In this document: in pieces, positions 17,365 through 26,877 of the stretch
Numbering within the stretch: the first letter of the stretch is position 1
Layout: each line of letters begins with the position of its first letter
Source: Mycobacterium sp. IS-3022
Lineage (GTDB): Bacteria; Actinomycetota; Actinomycetes; Mycobacteriales; Mycobacteriaceae
Assembly: GCF_001500065.1 (NCBI RefSeq)
Contig: NZ_LQIN01000005.1
Coordinates: 82,830 to 146,829, forward strand
Reading direction: 5' to 3'
Length of the DNA stretch: 64,000 bases
The notes under the pieces: generated by a model
Database searches by the model: none
Seen by the model: the letters and a program-made list of their open reading frames with translations, nothing else
Told to the model about the DNA's origin: nothing
Position numbers and translations under genes: made by a program

Positions 17365-18072
17365 CTACACAGTCCGCCCGTCCGACGATGTGCCGTCGTC
17401 CAGGTACGCGACCAGTCGCTCGGCGAGCTCGCCCGGACGACTCTTCGCCACCAGATGCCCTCCGGGCATCACGTCGGCCTCGACGCCGAGTCGGTCACGC
17501 GCAACCCGCATCTGGAATGCGGCCGGGAACAAGCGGTCGTCAGCGGCGACAAGGACGTGGATGGGGACATCCGGCCACGCCTCGAAGGTGCACGGTTGCC
17601 CGAACGGTGTGTCAGCCGGTTCGCGATCACCCTCGGCCATCTCGGCCTTGACGTCGCCGGGGATGTCGTGCAGGAAGATCTCCTCGAGGTCGAACTCGTT
17701 CGACCGTCCGGCTGCTTGGTTGGCCGCTCGGCGAGCTTCATCCGAGCCGGTGACCTCAAACCATTCCCCCGGCGACTCGCCAGGAATCGGGATCATCGGG
17801 TTTAGCAACACAATGCGGGCGAGGGCGTCGCGCTTACTGATCATCGGCGCGGTGAACGCGCCCATCGATTGGGCGACGAGCACCACGTCGCGATGCTCGC
17901 CGATGGCCTCATCGGTGATGGCCGCGTACTCGCCCAGACCCAGCGCCGGATTGTCACCCTCGATCTCGATCGGGATCGCGGTGTGGCCCCGCGCCTCCAG
18001 TTCGGCCGTCACCTCGCGCCAGTACACCTCGCCGGCCCCTCCGGCGCCGGGGAGCAGGACGAACGTCGCCAT
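17365..18072 (-). CDS. alpha/beta hydrolase (EstC/salicylate-esterase-like)
   Basis: This 235-residue cytosolic alpha/beta hydrolase starts MATFVLLPGAGGAGEVYWRE, the oxyanion-hole strand of the EstC-like plant and actinobacterial esterase group. The nucleophile elbow is LVAQSMGAFTAP (Ser in QSMG near residue 78). The acid and base follow as AADDRLFP and GGHLVAKSRPGELAERL. The ATG at 18072 follows GGGAGCGG and is preferred over an ATG six codons upstream. The substrate is unknown; ester or lactone hydrolysis would fit its position beside a Baeyer-Villiger-type monooxygenase. Confidence 0.85.
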   Translation of the reverse strand: MATFVLLPGAGGAGEVYWREVTAELEARGHTAIPIEIEGDNPALGLGEYAAITDEAIGEHRDVVLVAQSMGAFTAPMISKRDALARIVLLNPMIPIPGESPGEWFEVTGSDEARRAANQAAGRSNEFDLEEIFLHDIPGDVKAEMAEGDREPADTPFGQPCTFEAWPDVPIHVLVAADDRLFPAAFQMRVARDRLGVEADVMPGGHLVAKSRPGELAERLVAYLDDGTSSDGRTV

Positions 18073-18173
18073 TTTCCGCTCCCTTCGCAAGCCTCTGAAA
18101 GTCTAGACACGGCCTTAGCGTGCTCTCATGGCGAACTCGCTTGCGAGCAATGAACTCTGCACCTCGGTGCCGG

Positions 18174-19772
18174 TTACGCCTCGATGACGTCGAAGCCCTT
18201 GTAGCCCGCATCGGCCACCTCGGCGATGATCTGACCGTATACCCCAAAGCCGCCGACGAACGGCATGAACACCCGCGGCTTACCGGGGATGTTGGCACCC
18301 AAGTACCATGAATTGGCTTGTGGCATCAGCGTTCCCGCCGCCCGCCGAGTGCACTCTTCGACCCACTCCGCGGCCGCTTCTGGGCGTGCCTCCAGCGCGA
18401 CCGCTCCTCGTGCGCTGAGGTATGCGATGGCGTCCGCCACCCAGTCCACATGCAATTCCGAGTGCAGGACCATATTGGCGAGCACCGACGGACTGCCCGG
18501 GCCCGTCATGTTGAACAGGTTCGGAAACCCCGCAACGCTGAGGCCGAGGTATGTCGCCGGTCCGTGCGCCCACGCCTCGTTCAGGCTCTGGCCGCCGCGG
18601 CCGACGATGTTGAGCTTGGCGACCGACCCGGTCATGGCGTCGAAACCGGTGGCCAACACGAGCGCGTCCAGTTCGTAATACGCATCGGAAGTGTGTACAC
18701 CGGCGGCGTCGATCCGCTGGATTGGCGTGGCCCGCAGATTCACCAGGTGGACGTGGTCGTGGTTGAACGTCTGGTAGTAGTTGTCGTCGGTGCAGATCCG
18801 CTTGGTTCCGATCGGGTGGTCGGTGGGAATCAGCAAATCGGCCGTCGCGGGGTCGTCGATCACCGCGCGCACCTTCTGCTCCCAGAACACCCGCGCCGTG
18901 TCATTGGCTTCCAGGGTGACCAGCTGATCGGCGAACGTCTTGGAGAACAGCACACCACCCAACTGCCACCGCTTTTCATAGGCCTCGCGGAGTTCCTCGT
19001 CCGACGCCTCGACGGCCAACTTCGGGTGCGGCTGGTGCGGCGAGCCGCCGCCACTGGCCATCGACAATCGACGCCGCTCGGCGTAGTTCGCTTTGTGGCT
19101 CGCCCGCGTCGCGTCATCGAGCGGCACATTGCCCGCGGGCACACTGTAGTTCGCAGTGCGCTGGAAGACATGCAGCCGAGCGGCCTGCTCGGCGATGCAC
19201 GGAATTGCCTGGATGCCAGAGGATCCGGTGCCTATCACGCCGACGCGCTTACCGGTGAAGTCCACGTTCTCGTGCGGCCAATACGCCGTGTGGTACACCG
19301 CGCCACCAAACGAGTCCAGTCCGTCGATCGCGGGTATGTTCGCGTTCGACAGCGGACCAACGGCCAACACGCAGAATCTCGTGGTCACCACGTCCCCGCG
19401 GTCGGTGCGAACCTGCCAACACAGCGTGTCCTCGTCGAGGACGACATCGGTCACCCGGGTGCCGAAGGTGATGTCGCGCCGCAAGTCGAAGCGGTCCGCG
19501 ACATGGTTCAGGTACCGCAGGATCTCGGGCTGCGTCGCGTACTTCTCGCTCCAGTTCCACTCCTGCTGAAGGTCTTCGTCGAACGAGTACGAGTAATCGA
19601 CGCTTTCGACGTCGCAGCGAGCGCCGGGGTAACGGTTCCAGTACCAGACACCGCCTACCCCGTCGGCGGCCTCGAACACGTGCACCGACAGCCCGTCGCC
19701 GCGCAGGCGATGCAGCGCATAGAGGCCGGCGAAGCCGGCGCCGATTACGACCACATCGACGTTCTGGTGCAT
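18174..19772 (-). CDS. Baeyer-Villiger-type flavin monooxygenase
   Basis: This 532-residue class B flavoprotein monooxygenase inserts oxygen beside a carbonyl, or oxygenates a soft nucleophile, using FAD and NADPH. The FAD Rossmann motif is VVVIGAGFAGLYALHRL near the N-terminus, the NADPH Rossmann motif is VGVIGTGSSGIQAI, and between them lies the Baeyer-Villiger fingerprint FGGAVYHTAYWP, which matches FxGxxxHxxxWP. Length and the N-terminal ADGVGGVWYWNRYPGARCDV fit cyclohexanone-monooxygenase relatives. I chose the ATG at 19772 because TACCGT lies seven bases upstream, as for a leaderless message; a GTG seven codons earlier is the alternative. It is divergent from an SDR gene. Confidence 0.9.
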   Translation of the reverse strand: MHQNVDVVVIGAGFAGLYALHRLRGDGLSVHVFEAADGVGGVWYWNRYPGARCDVESVDYSYSFDEDLQQEWNWSEKYATQPEILRYLNHVADRFDLRRDITFGTRVTDVVLDEDTLCWQVRTDRGDVVTTRFCVLAVGPLSNANIPAIDGLDSFGGAVYHTAYWPHENVDFTGKRVGVIGTGSSGIQAIPCIAEQAARLHVFQRTANYSVPAGNVPLDDATRASHKANYAERRRLSMASGGGSPHQPHPKLAVEASDEELREAYEKRWQLGGVLFSKTFADQLVTLEANDTARVFWEQKVRAVIDDPATADLLIPTDHPIGTKRICTDDNYYQTFNHDHVHLVNLRATPIQRIDAAGVHTSDAYYELDALVLATGFDAMTGSVAKLNIVGRGGQSLNEAWAHGPATYLGLSVAGFPNLFNMTGPGSPSVLANMVLHSELHVDWVADAIAYLSARGAVALEARPEAAAEWVEECTRRAAGTLMPQANSWYLGANIPGKPRVFMPFVGGFGVYGQIIAEVADAGYKGFDVIEA

Positions 19773-19774
19773 GA

Positions 19775-20647
<873 letters not shown>

Positions 20648-20669
20648 ATTCGGGCCGATCGGAGGCGAA

Positions 20670-20868
20670 GTGAAACGTTTGGACCGTCATCGGGTCCTCG
20701 TGACCGGCGCGGCATCCGGTATGGACATCGGCCACCACGCTCGATTCCGGCGGGGCGCCGATGGGCGATCCCGCGGACGTCACGGGCGTGATCGCGATGT
20801 TGATCTCCACCGACGGGGCGTTCATCACCGGCACGGAGCTCCGCCTCGACGGTGGTACGCACGCATGA
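20670..20868 (+). pseudogene. short-chain dehydrogenase with large internal deletion
   Basis: A ribosome-binding site (GGAGG at 20661) and a GTG start lead into VKRLDRHRVLVTGAASGMD, the cofactor-binding N-terminus of an SDR. Within about 60 bases the sequence jumps, in another frame, to GGAPMGDPADVTGVIAMLIS and DGAFITGTELRLDGGTHA before a stop at 20866, which is the SDR C-terminus. Some 170 residues with the NNAG, serine and YxxxK elements are absent. The gene is an internally deleted and frameshifted relic. Confidence 0.82.
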
Positions 20869-20908
20869 CGACCCGAGGACGAGCACGGGCGCGAGCGAAA
20901 GTCGAGGC

Positions 20909-21778
20909 ATGACAGTAGAGCTCAGCCAGGAAACCACCGCCAAAGAAGTCATGACCGACGGCGGCGTGCTGCGTTACCACGAATTCGGCGACGGTCCCCC
21001 GCTAGTCCTGTTGCACGGCTCGGGCCCCGGGGTCACGGGGTGGCGCGACTTCCGCGGCGTGCTGGGCGCTTTCGGCGAGTTCTACAGATGCCTGGTCCTC
21101 GAGTTTCCCGGCTTCGGTGTCAGTGACGACTTCGGCGGCCATCCGATGGTCACCGCGCATGACGCGCTCACCCGGTTCGTCGACGCGTTGCCACTCGACA
21201 GCGTGGACATTGTCGGCAACTCGACGGGCGGGACCGTCGCGATCCAGTACGCGATCGACCATCCAAAAAAGGTGCGACGGCTGGTGACCATCGGCGGTAT
21301 CGGCCGCAGCGTGTTCTCACCCGGCCCGGCCGAGGGCATCAGGTTGCTGCATGAGTTCGCCGAGAACCCAACGAAAGACCGTCTGGTGCAATGGCTGCAC
21401 TCGATGGTGTACGACAAAGCGCTGGTGACCGACGAGCTCATCGAGGAGCGATGGACCCACGCCACCCAACCGGCGACGCTGGCCAGCGCGCGTCGGATGT
21501 ACAGCAAGGCCGCCTTCGAGCAGATGGTTCAGGCCATGGAAGCCGCCGACGGGCCACAGCCGTGGGCGGCGATGCACCGGGTCAAGGCGCCCATCCTGAT
21601 CACCTGGGGGCGTGACGACCGGGTGAGCCCGCTGGACATGGCGCTGATCCCGATGCGCACCATCCCCAACGCCGAATTGCACGTGTTCCCCAATTGCGGG
21701 CACTGGGCGATGGTCGAGCAGCGCGACGCGTTCGTCAGCACCGTGCTGTCGTTTTTGCTCCACAAAGACGGCGGCTGA
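20909..21778 (+). CDS. alpha/beta hydrolase (meta-cleavage-product hydrolase-like)
   Basis: This 289-residue alpha/beta hydrolase has the oxyanion motif LVLLHGSGPGVTGW near residue 35, typical of the BphD/HsaD carbon-carbon bond hydrolase group. The nucleophile is Ser105 in IVGNSTGGTVA, the acid is in ILITWGRDDRVSPL, and the base is in FPNCGHWAMVEQ. In that group the enzymes hydrolyse ring-cleavage products of aromatics or sterols, but simple esterases share the signatures. The ATG at 20909 follows TCGAGG. It lies 40 bases after the SDR pseudogene on the same strand, so it is presumably the surviving downstream member of an SDR-SDR-hydrolase operon. Confidence 0.87.
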   Translation: MTVELSQETTAKEVMTDGGVLRYHEFGDGPPLVLLHGSGPGVTGWRDFRGVLGAFGEFYRCLVLEFPGFGVSDDFGGHPMVTAHDALTRFVDALPLDSVDIVGNSTGGTVAIQYAIDHPKKVRRLVTIGGIGRSVFSPGPAEGIRLLHEFAENPTKDRLVQWLHSMVYDKALVTDELIEERWTHATQPATLASARRMYSKAAFEQMVQAMEAADGPQPWAAMHRVKAPILITWGRDDRVSPLDMALIPMRTIPNAELHVFPNCGHWAMVEQRDAFVSTVLSFLLHKDGG

Positions 21779-21947
21779 CACGCATCGTTTTCTGTCGACC
21801 AAGGCTGGCGGCGATTCGCTGTGCGCCTTGTGCGTGCGCCGCGCGGGAGCTGACAACGCCAAGTCTCGGTGTGCGGGATTGCCGCTTACCCGCCCGTCAA
21901 TCGTGAGTTCACCATGACGTTGTCCGTACCACCGAGAGGAAGTGTTG

Positions 21948-23639
21948 ATGATCGAACCTCCTGTCCCTGTCCCAACGGCGGGGCGACCCATTCGACGACG
22001 GCGATCCGCGTTCTGGAAATTGCTCGGTGTCGCCCTGATGGCCTCCGCTGTCCTGCTCGGCACCGCGATTCCGGCCGCCGCGGCCGAGCTGATGAGGGTG
22101 ACTTTCGTGCGCCACGCTCAGTCCGCAGGCAACGCCTCCGGGCTGATCGATACGTCGACACCCGGCCCCGATCTCACGCCGCTCGGCCAGCAGCAAGCCG
22201 AGGCGTCTGCGGACAGGTTGGCCGTCAACAATTACGACGCCATCTATTCCTCGACGATGGTCAGGACGCAGCAGACGGCGGCGCCGATGTCGGAACGCCT
22301 GCGCCTGCCGGTTCAGGTGCTGCCCGGTCTGCAGGAGATCGAGGCCGGAATCTATGAGGGCACGCCCGAGAACGAGGCCTTCGGCGGTTACCTTCAGGCC
22401 CCGCTGCGTTGGATAGGGCTGATTCCGACGCCACCTCCTGGCGACCCGCTCGATGCCCGGATTCCGGGTTCGATCGACGGCCACGAGTTCGACACCAGGG
22501 TGGACGGCGCGCTGGAGACCATGTACAACAACGGCGACCGCAACGCCGTCGTGTACTCGCACGGCGGCACCACCATGTTCTGGACGATCATGAACGCGAA
22601 GAACCTCACCACGGAGCAGAAGATTCAACTGCTGACCAGAACCCCACTGCACAACACCGACTACGTGGTGTTGGAGGGCAATCCGGAGGACGGCTGGACA
22701 CTGGTGGACTGGAACGGTCAGCGGTTCACGCCGGAGCCCACGCTCGAGTCCGAGGTGCAGCTCCATGCCCGCACGCTGCAACGGCAGCTCGCGGCCGCCG
22801 CGAAGCTGATCACCGACGCGGCAGCAACGGGGGACATCGCAACGCTGATGAACGCGATCAGGCAAAGCGTCGCGGACACGACCTTCTCGGTCCAGAAGTT
22901 CACGAACGCGTTGCAGCACGAGATCACCGAGAGGCTGGCCAACCTGACCCCGCCGGCGCCGGCCGTGCCGTCGTCGCCAGAGGCGCACACGGTCCAGCTG
23001 GCGAGTCAGACTACGTCTTCAACCGTGGTGTCGCCATCGGCGACCGACATGATGAAAGCGCTGACAAAGCCGGTGGCCGACCCGGCGACGACCGAGACCG
23101 ACTCGCAGCGTCAAGCCGACGCAGCGACCGTCCAGGCGACCGACCCGGCCACCGTTGAGGCGACCGTCCAGGAGACCGACCCGGCGTCGACGCAGGCCGA
23201 CTCGGCGACGACGGTGGCCGACTCGGCGACGACAGGGGCCGACCCGGCGACGACAGAGGCCGACCCGGCGACGACGGGGACGGACTCGCAGCGTCAGGCT
23301 GCCCAGGCGACCGACCAGGCGACCGAGCCATCGACGAAGGGAGCCGCGTCAAACGGCGCGACTGATCTCAAGAACGGCAACATGGCGGTCCCCGGAAAGG
23401 TCGGGACCACGTCGACCCGCGCGGAGGAACGTGCGTCGCAGGCGGTCAACGGCGCCAGCGATCGAGGCGCTGCGTCCGACAAGCAGTCCGGTGGCGTTGC
23501 CGTCAAGGTCGCCGACACCGATGGCGAAGCCGGCAAGGCCAGCGCAGGTGCCCAAGCCGGCGGCGGCGATACAGCTGGCAGCACCGGTGGCGACACGGCC
23601 GGGGGCAGTGCCGGCGGCACGGGTGGGAGCGACAGCTGA
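21948..23639 (+). CDS. exported histidine-phosphatase-fold protein with repetitive tail
   Basis: This 563-residue protein has a signal peptide (RRRR then FWKLLGVALMASAVLLGTAI, cleavage after AAAA near residue 46). Residues 48-270 are a histidine-phosphatase domain: FVRHAQSAGNAS supplies the phosphate-accepting His56 (RHAQ rather than RHGE), and VVYSHGGTTMFW holds the second histidine. The rest is low-complexity: residues 360-455 are rich in Ala, Thr and Asp with seven-residue units such as ADPATTE, and the tail is Gly/Ser-rich. It is expected outside the membrane. An ATG at 21948 follows GAGAGGAAG. The substrate is unknown, and the tail may span or bind the cell wall. Confidence 0.85.
   Translation: MIEPPVPVPTAGRPIRRRRSAFWKLLGVALMASAVLLGTAIPAAAAELMRVTFVRHAQSAGNASGLIDTSTPGPDLTPLGQQQAEASADRLAVNNYDAIYSSTMVRTQQTAAPMSERLRLPVQVLPGLQEIEAGIYEGTPENEAFGGYLQAPLRWIGLIPTPPPGDPLDARIPGSIDGHEFDTRVDGALETMYNNGDRNAVVYSHGGTTMFWTIMNAKNLTTEQKIQLLTRTPLHNTDYVVLEGNPEDGWTLVDWNGQRFTPEPTLESEVQLHARTLQRQLAAAAKLITDAAATGDIATLMNAIRQSVADTTFSVQKFTNALQHEITERLANLTPPAPAVPSSPEAHTVQLASQTTSSTVVSPSATDMMKALTKPVADPATTETDSQRQADAATVQATDPATVEATVQETDPASTQADSATTVADSATTGADPATTEADPATTGTDSQRQAAQATDQATEPSTKGAASNGATDLKNGNMAVPGKVGTTSTRAEERASQAVNGASDRGAASDKQSGGVAVKVADTDGEAGKASAGAQAGGGDTAGSTGGDTAGGSAGGTGGSDS
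23196..23279 (+). repeat. four tandem 21-bp repeats inside the phosphatase gene
   Basis: Four consecutive 21-base units of the type GCCGACYCGGCGACGACRG encode ADSATTV, ADSATTG, ADPATTE and ADPATTG. Degenerate copies flank them, and a TDSQRQA block occurs on both sides (near 23095 and 23280). The unit length is a multiple of three, so copy number can vary without breaking the frame. Confidence 0.85.
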
Positions 23640-23666
23640 CACCGTCGATGTGACCGCATAGATCAG

Positions 23667-23700
23667 TCGGCCCCCTTCATCCGCCGGTGGAGGGGGCCGA
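23667..23700 (+). terminator. strong intrinsic-type hairpin
   Basis: TCGGCCCCCT and AGGGGGCCGA form a perfect 10-base stem around a 14-base loop, 27 bases after the phosphatase stop. It probably ends that transcript before the IclR gene. Confidence 0.7.
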
Positions 23701-23765
23701 TTGCCGGGCCCCCGAACATTTCAAAGCGTCGGCGGGCCGACGAGCGGGATGGTTGGCTGGATCCT

Positions 23766-24650
23766 GTGTCGACGTCAACTCGAGGCGCGGTTGTGCAGCG
23801 GTCCGTGACGCAACACGACACGGTGGTGTCGATGGTGGAGCGCGTTGCGCTGATCATGAACGCGTTCGACGAGCCGGGCAAGCACTTGCGCCTGGACCAG
23901 GTGGTGACCCGCACCGGGCTGCCACGATCATCTGCCCATCGCATCCTCAAGCAGTTGCACACCGCCGGGCTGCTGCAACACCACCCGAACGGTTACAGCC
24001 TTGCCGCCTCGGCGCTGCCTGCGACGAGGATGGCCGACCACTCGCAGTTGCGGGGCGTGGCATCTCGCGTCCTCGACCGCCTCCACGCGGACACCGGGTT
24101 GGTGGTTCATCTCGGAGTACTGGTCGGCAGCGAGGTCGTCTATCTCGACAAGGTGTCAGGCCGCAGCGGCATCGTGGTACCGACGCGAGTCGCCGGTCAT
24201 ACCCGGGCACACGCCAGCGCCTTGGGCAAGGCGATGCTGGCTCAGCTTCCCGCCGAGGAGGTCGATGCGATCGTCGGAGATCGTCTTCGCAAGCTCACCC
24301 GGGCCACCATCGCCGACCTCCCGACCTTGCATCAGGAGCTGGCCCGTATCCGATCCCGCCACGGGCTGGCCTACGACAATCAGGAATTGGCGATCGGCCT
24401 GGCCAGCGTCGCGGCTTCGCTCAAGACTCCCGACGGTCAGGTAGCGGGGCTGTCGCTGACGGGCGCTGTCCCGATGAACCGGCTGCAACGGACGGCTCCC
24501 TTTGTCATGCGTGCGGCCAGGCACATCTCCCAACAACTCGGGGGCGCGCAACCCGATGCGATGCCGAGCGGTTCGAAGTCGTCGGCCGCAGTCACCGACA
24601 ACATCCTTTCCCGCGTGCTACGCACCATCACCTCCGATGCCTGGGTCTGA
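23766..24650 (+). CDS. IclR-family transcriptional regulator
   Basis: This 294-residue IclR-type regulator has an N-terminal winged helix-turn-helix (MVERVALIMNAFDE, then VVTRTGLPRSSAHRILKQL) and a C-terminal effector domain with GLVVHLGVLVGSEVVYLDKV, ASALGKAMLAQLP and AYDNQELAIGLASVAA. IclR proteins bind palindromes in the promoters of catabolic genes and respond to a small aromatic or organic acid. It starts with GTG at 23766. It is followed by two divergent HsaA-like genes whose shared promoter holds a 15-bp palindrome (25791-25805), a likely target. Confidence 0.88.
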   Translation: MSTSTRGAVVQRSVTQHDTVVSMVERVALIMNAFDEPGKHLRLDQVVTRTGLPRSSAHRILKQLHTAGLLQHHPNGYSLAASALPATRMADHSQLRGVASRVLDRLHADTGLVVHLGVLVGSEVVYLDKVSGRSGIVVPTRVAGHTRAHASALGKAMLAQLPAEEVDAIVGDRLRKLTRATIADLPTLHQELARIRSRHGLAYDNQELAIGLASVAASLKTPDGQVAGLSLTGAVPMNRLQRTAPFVMRAARHISQQLGGAQPDAMPSGSKSSAAVTDNILSRVLRTITSDAWV

Positions 24651-24656
24651 AGCGCA

Positions 24657-25754
24657 TCACCAGATCAGGTCGTCGACTTTCAGGCCGAATGCGAACCGAC
24701 CGACCACCGACAACACCTGTTCGACATTGCTGGCGACGTGTGTCCGGGCCGTCTGTACGTCACGCCATACCCGCTCGACCAGAGCATCGCCGCCGACGTC
24801 CGTGTCGGATTCCCGGATGAAGGTTTGGATGGCCCGTACGGCGCGGTCGGATGCGACTACCTGGTCCCGTCGTGAGCGCAGTATCAGTGCAGTGTCGGGT
24901 TCGGAGGCGTCGCGCGCGCAAGCCATGAGTTCGGTTAGGTTGCGCCGTATTTGAAGTCCGGAGAGTTCGAGGTCTGAGGCTGCCATCGCGACCGGGGTCT
25001 GCGCTGTGCTGGCGTCCGGTCGTCGAGCAGTCAGGACGTTGTCAGCAGCACCGAGCAGGGGCACGGTCCCCGTGTGCGTGTACAACGTGGGTTGCGGAAG
25101 CCGGTAGAGCGGGTTGACGACGGTCCGCTGGTCGAGGCCGAGCCAGCCGAACGTCCGGTGCGCCGGCACGAGCGCGTTGGAGACGACGACATCGTCGGCG
25201 CCGATCCCGCGCAGGCCCAAGCCATTCCAGTGCGATTCGACGGTATAGTCCGCGCACGGCACCAGGGCCGCGATGAAATCCTGGGCTGCGCCGTCGTCGC
25301 CGACCAACACCGCGGCGGCGATCAGCCATGACGCGTGATGGATGCCTGTGCAGCGGTTCCATCGACCCGACAGGCGGTAACCGCGACCGACCCGCTCGAG
25401 GCGTCCGGTCGGGGCATAGGACGCGCAGACCAGCGCCCGCGGATCCGAGCCCCACACGTCCTGTTGCGCCCGCTCGTCGAACAACGCCAAATGCCAGCTG
25501 TTCACGCCCAGCATCCCGGCCAGCCACCCCGTTGAAGTACATGCCGAGGACAGCTCGCGCGTCAGCACAAGGTAGTGGTAGGGATCGGCTTCCAGACCTC
25601 CGAACGCCTTGGGACGCAGCATCGAGAAGAACCCCGCCTCGTGGAGCTCCACGATCACGCTGGAATCGACAGCACCGCGGCGGTCGACGTCACTTGCCGC
25701 GTCAGCGATCGCGGGAAGCAGCGACTCAACGGTGTCGATTTCACTGTCCCTCAT
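24657..25754 (-). CDS. HsaA/acyl-CoA-dehydrogenase-fold flavin monooxygenase (oxygenase component)
   Basis: This 365-residue protein has the acyl-CoA dehydrogenase fold in the version used by two-component flavin hydroxylases such as HsaA and HpaH relatives. Features are VIVELHEAGFFSMLRPKAFG, the active-site loop ACTSTGWLAGMLGVNSWHLA, GYRLSGRWNRCTGIHHASWL and a C-terminal ERVWRDVQTARTHVASNVEQ. Such enzymes hydroxylate with reduced flavin provided by a separate reductase, but a true dehydrogenase cannot be ruled out. The ATG at 25754 (MRDSEIDTVESL) is the first that leaves the palindrome region free. Its stop lies seven bases from the end of the IclR gene. No flavin reductase gene is adjacent. 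Confidence 0.82.
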   Translation of the reverse strand: MRDSEIDTVESLLPAIADAASDVDRRGAVDSSVIVELHEAGFFSMLRPKAFGGLEADPYHYLVLTRELSSACTSTGWLAGMLGVNSWHLALFDERAQQDVWGSDPRALVCASYAPTGRLERVGRGYRLSGRWNRCTGIHHASWLIAAAVLVGDDGAAQDFIAALVPCADYTVESHWNGLGLRGIGADDVVVSNALVPAHRTFGWLGLDQRTVVNPLYRLPQPTLYTHTGTVPLLGAADNVLTARRPDASTAQTPVAMAASDLELSGLQIRRNLTELMACARDASEPDTALILRSRRDQVVASDRAVRAIQTFIRESDTDVGGDALVERVWRDVQTARTHVASNVEQVLSVVGRFAFGLKVDDLIW

Positions 25755-25790
25755 AGCGCCGCCTGATTCCGGGAGCCTTGTGCCACCATC

Positions 25791-25805
25791 ATGAATACCA
25801 TTCAT
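25791..25805. promoter_or_regulatory. 15-bp palindrome between divergent flavoprotein genes
   Basis: ATGAAT-ACC-ATTCAT is a perfect inverted repeat with 6-base arms. It lies midway between the starts of the two divergent HsaA-like genes (25754 and 25825) and is the best candidate operator for the neighbouring IclR regulator. Confidence 0.6.
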
Positions 25806-25824
25806 CGCAGCCAAGGGAGTGGGC

Positions 25825-26877
25825 ATGACCAAGTCGTCCGGTGTGCGAAGCGCCGCACAGGAAACACTCGACTCCTTGGCAGTGATGGTTCGCCGCCACC
25901 AGGCCTCCACAGCGCCTGAAATCATTGCAACGCTGCATGATTCAGGAGCCAGCCGGTTGCTGCGCCCGGCCCGATATGGAGGGCTGGAGGTCGATGCCGA
26001 AGGATTCGTCTCGCTGATCGGTGGGCTCGCCGCCCTGGACGGGTCGGCAGGTTGGCTCTGCGCGATGTTCAACGTGGCGGCCTATGACGTCAGCACCCTG
26101 CCCGAGCGCGTGGCGAACGACGTCTGGGGCGCCGACGCCAACGCATTGATCGCACCCTGCTACAGCGCCGGGGGTCGATTGGCTCAAAGCACCGGCGATC
26201 GAATGCTGACCGGCCGATGGCAGTTCGTCGCGGGCGGCGAATACGCCGACTGGTTTCTGCTGACCGCGGACGTAGACGGGACGCCGCACCGTGTCCTGGT
26301 GCCGCGCAGCGCTGTCCACATCGAGCCGGCCCAGCACCCGACCGGACTCGACGCGGCGGCTATCCGCGATGTGACGGTGACGGACCTGCCGGTCGAGCAA
26401 CGACATATCTTCCAAAATGCCGTCGAGCGTGCGCAATTCGCACCGCGAACCGCCGCCCGGGTGCTCGCGGGTGCGGCCGCGGCAGCGGTGGTCGTGGGGT
26501 CGGCTGACGGTGTCTGGCGGACTTTTGTCGAGCAAATGCGCGAACGGCTCGCCGCTTCGTACGGCAGCGAAGAGCTGACCGATCAGACGTCGACGACTGT
26601 GCATGTCGCCCGGGCGGCTTCGGACATCGATGCCGCCCGGCTGCAGATCGAGGCGTCGTTTCGACCAGGCACAGACGCGGTTCGGGACACCTTCCGGGGC
26701 GCGGCGTGGGCACATCGGCAAGCCGCCATACGGGCGCGCGATGCCGCCGATCAGCTGCTGGGTGCCAGCCATCGGCACGCGCTCGATGCCTCAGACCAAG
26801 TCACCCGCCTGTGGCGAGACGTCCACGCCGCTTGTCGGCTGACCGTATTCCTGCTCGATGGCCTGGATTCGGGATGA
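25825..26877 (+). CDS. second HsaA/acyl-CoA-dehydrogenase-fold flavoprotein
   Basis: This 350-residue paralogue of the gene across the promoter has the same plan: EIIATLHDSGASRLLRPARY, GLAALDGSAGWLCAMFNVAA, DRMLTGRWQFVAGGEYADWF and the C-terminal ASDQVTRLWRDVHAACRLTV. Several stretches are shorter, and residues that contact flavin in HsaA are partly changed, so it may be a non-identical partner. The ATG at 25825 follows AAGGGAG by five bases. Its last 87 bases overlap the end of the oppositely oriented WS/DGAT gene. The divergent pair could form one heteromeric oxygenase under IclR control. Confidence 0.8.
   Translation: MTKSSGVRSAAQETLDSLAVMVRRHQASTAPEIIATLHDSGASRLLRPARYGGLEVDAEGFVSLIGGLAALDGSAGWLCAMFNVAAYDVSTLPERVANDVWGADANALIAPCYSAGGRLAQSTGDRMLTGRWQFVAGGEYADWFLLTADVDGTPHRVLVPRSAVHIEPAQHPTGLDAAAIRDVTVTDLPVEQRHIFQNAVERAQFAPRTAARVLAGAAAAAVVVGSADGVWRTFVEQMRERLAASYGSEELTDQTSTTVHVARAASDIDAARLQIEASFRPGTDAVRDTFRGAAWAHRQAAIRARDAADQLLGASHRHALDASDQVTRLWRDVHAACRLTVFLLDGLDSG

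Noticed and set aside
23196..23279. Tandem repeats as a possible CRISPR array
   Set aside because: Units are contiguous with no spacers and keep the reading frame of the phosphatase gene.
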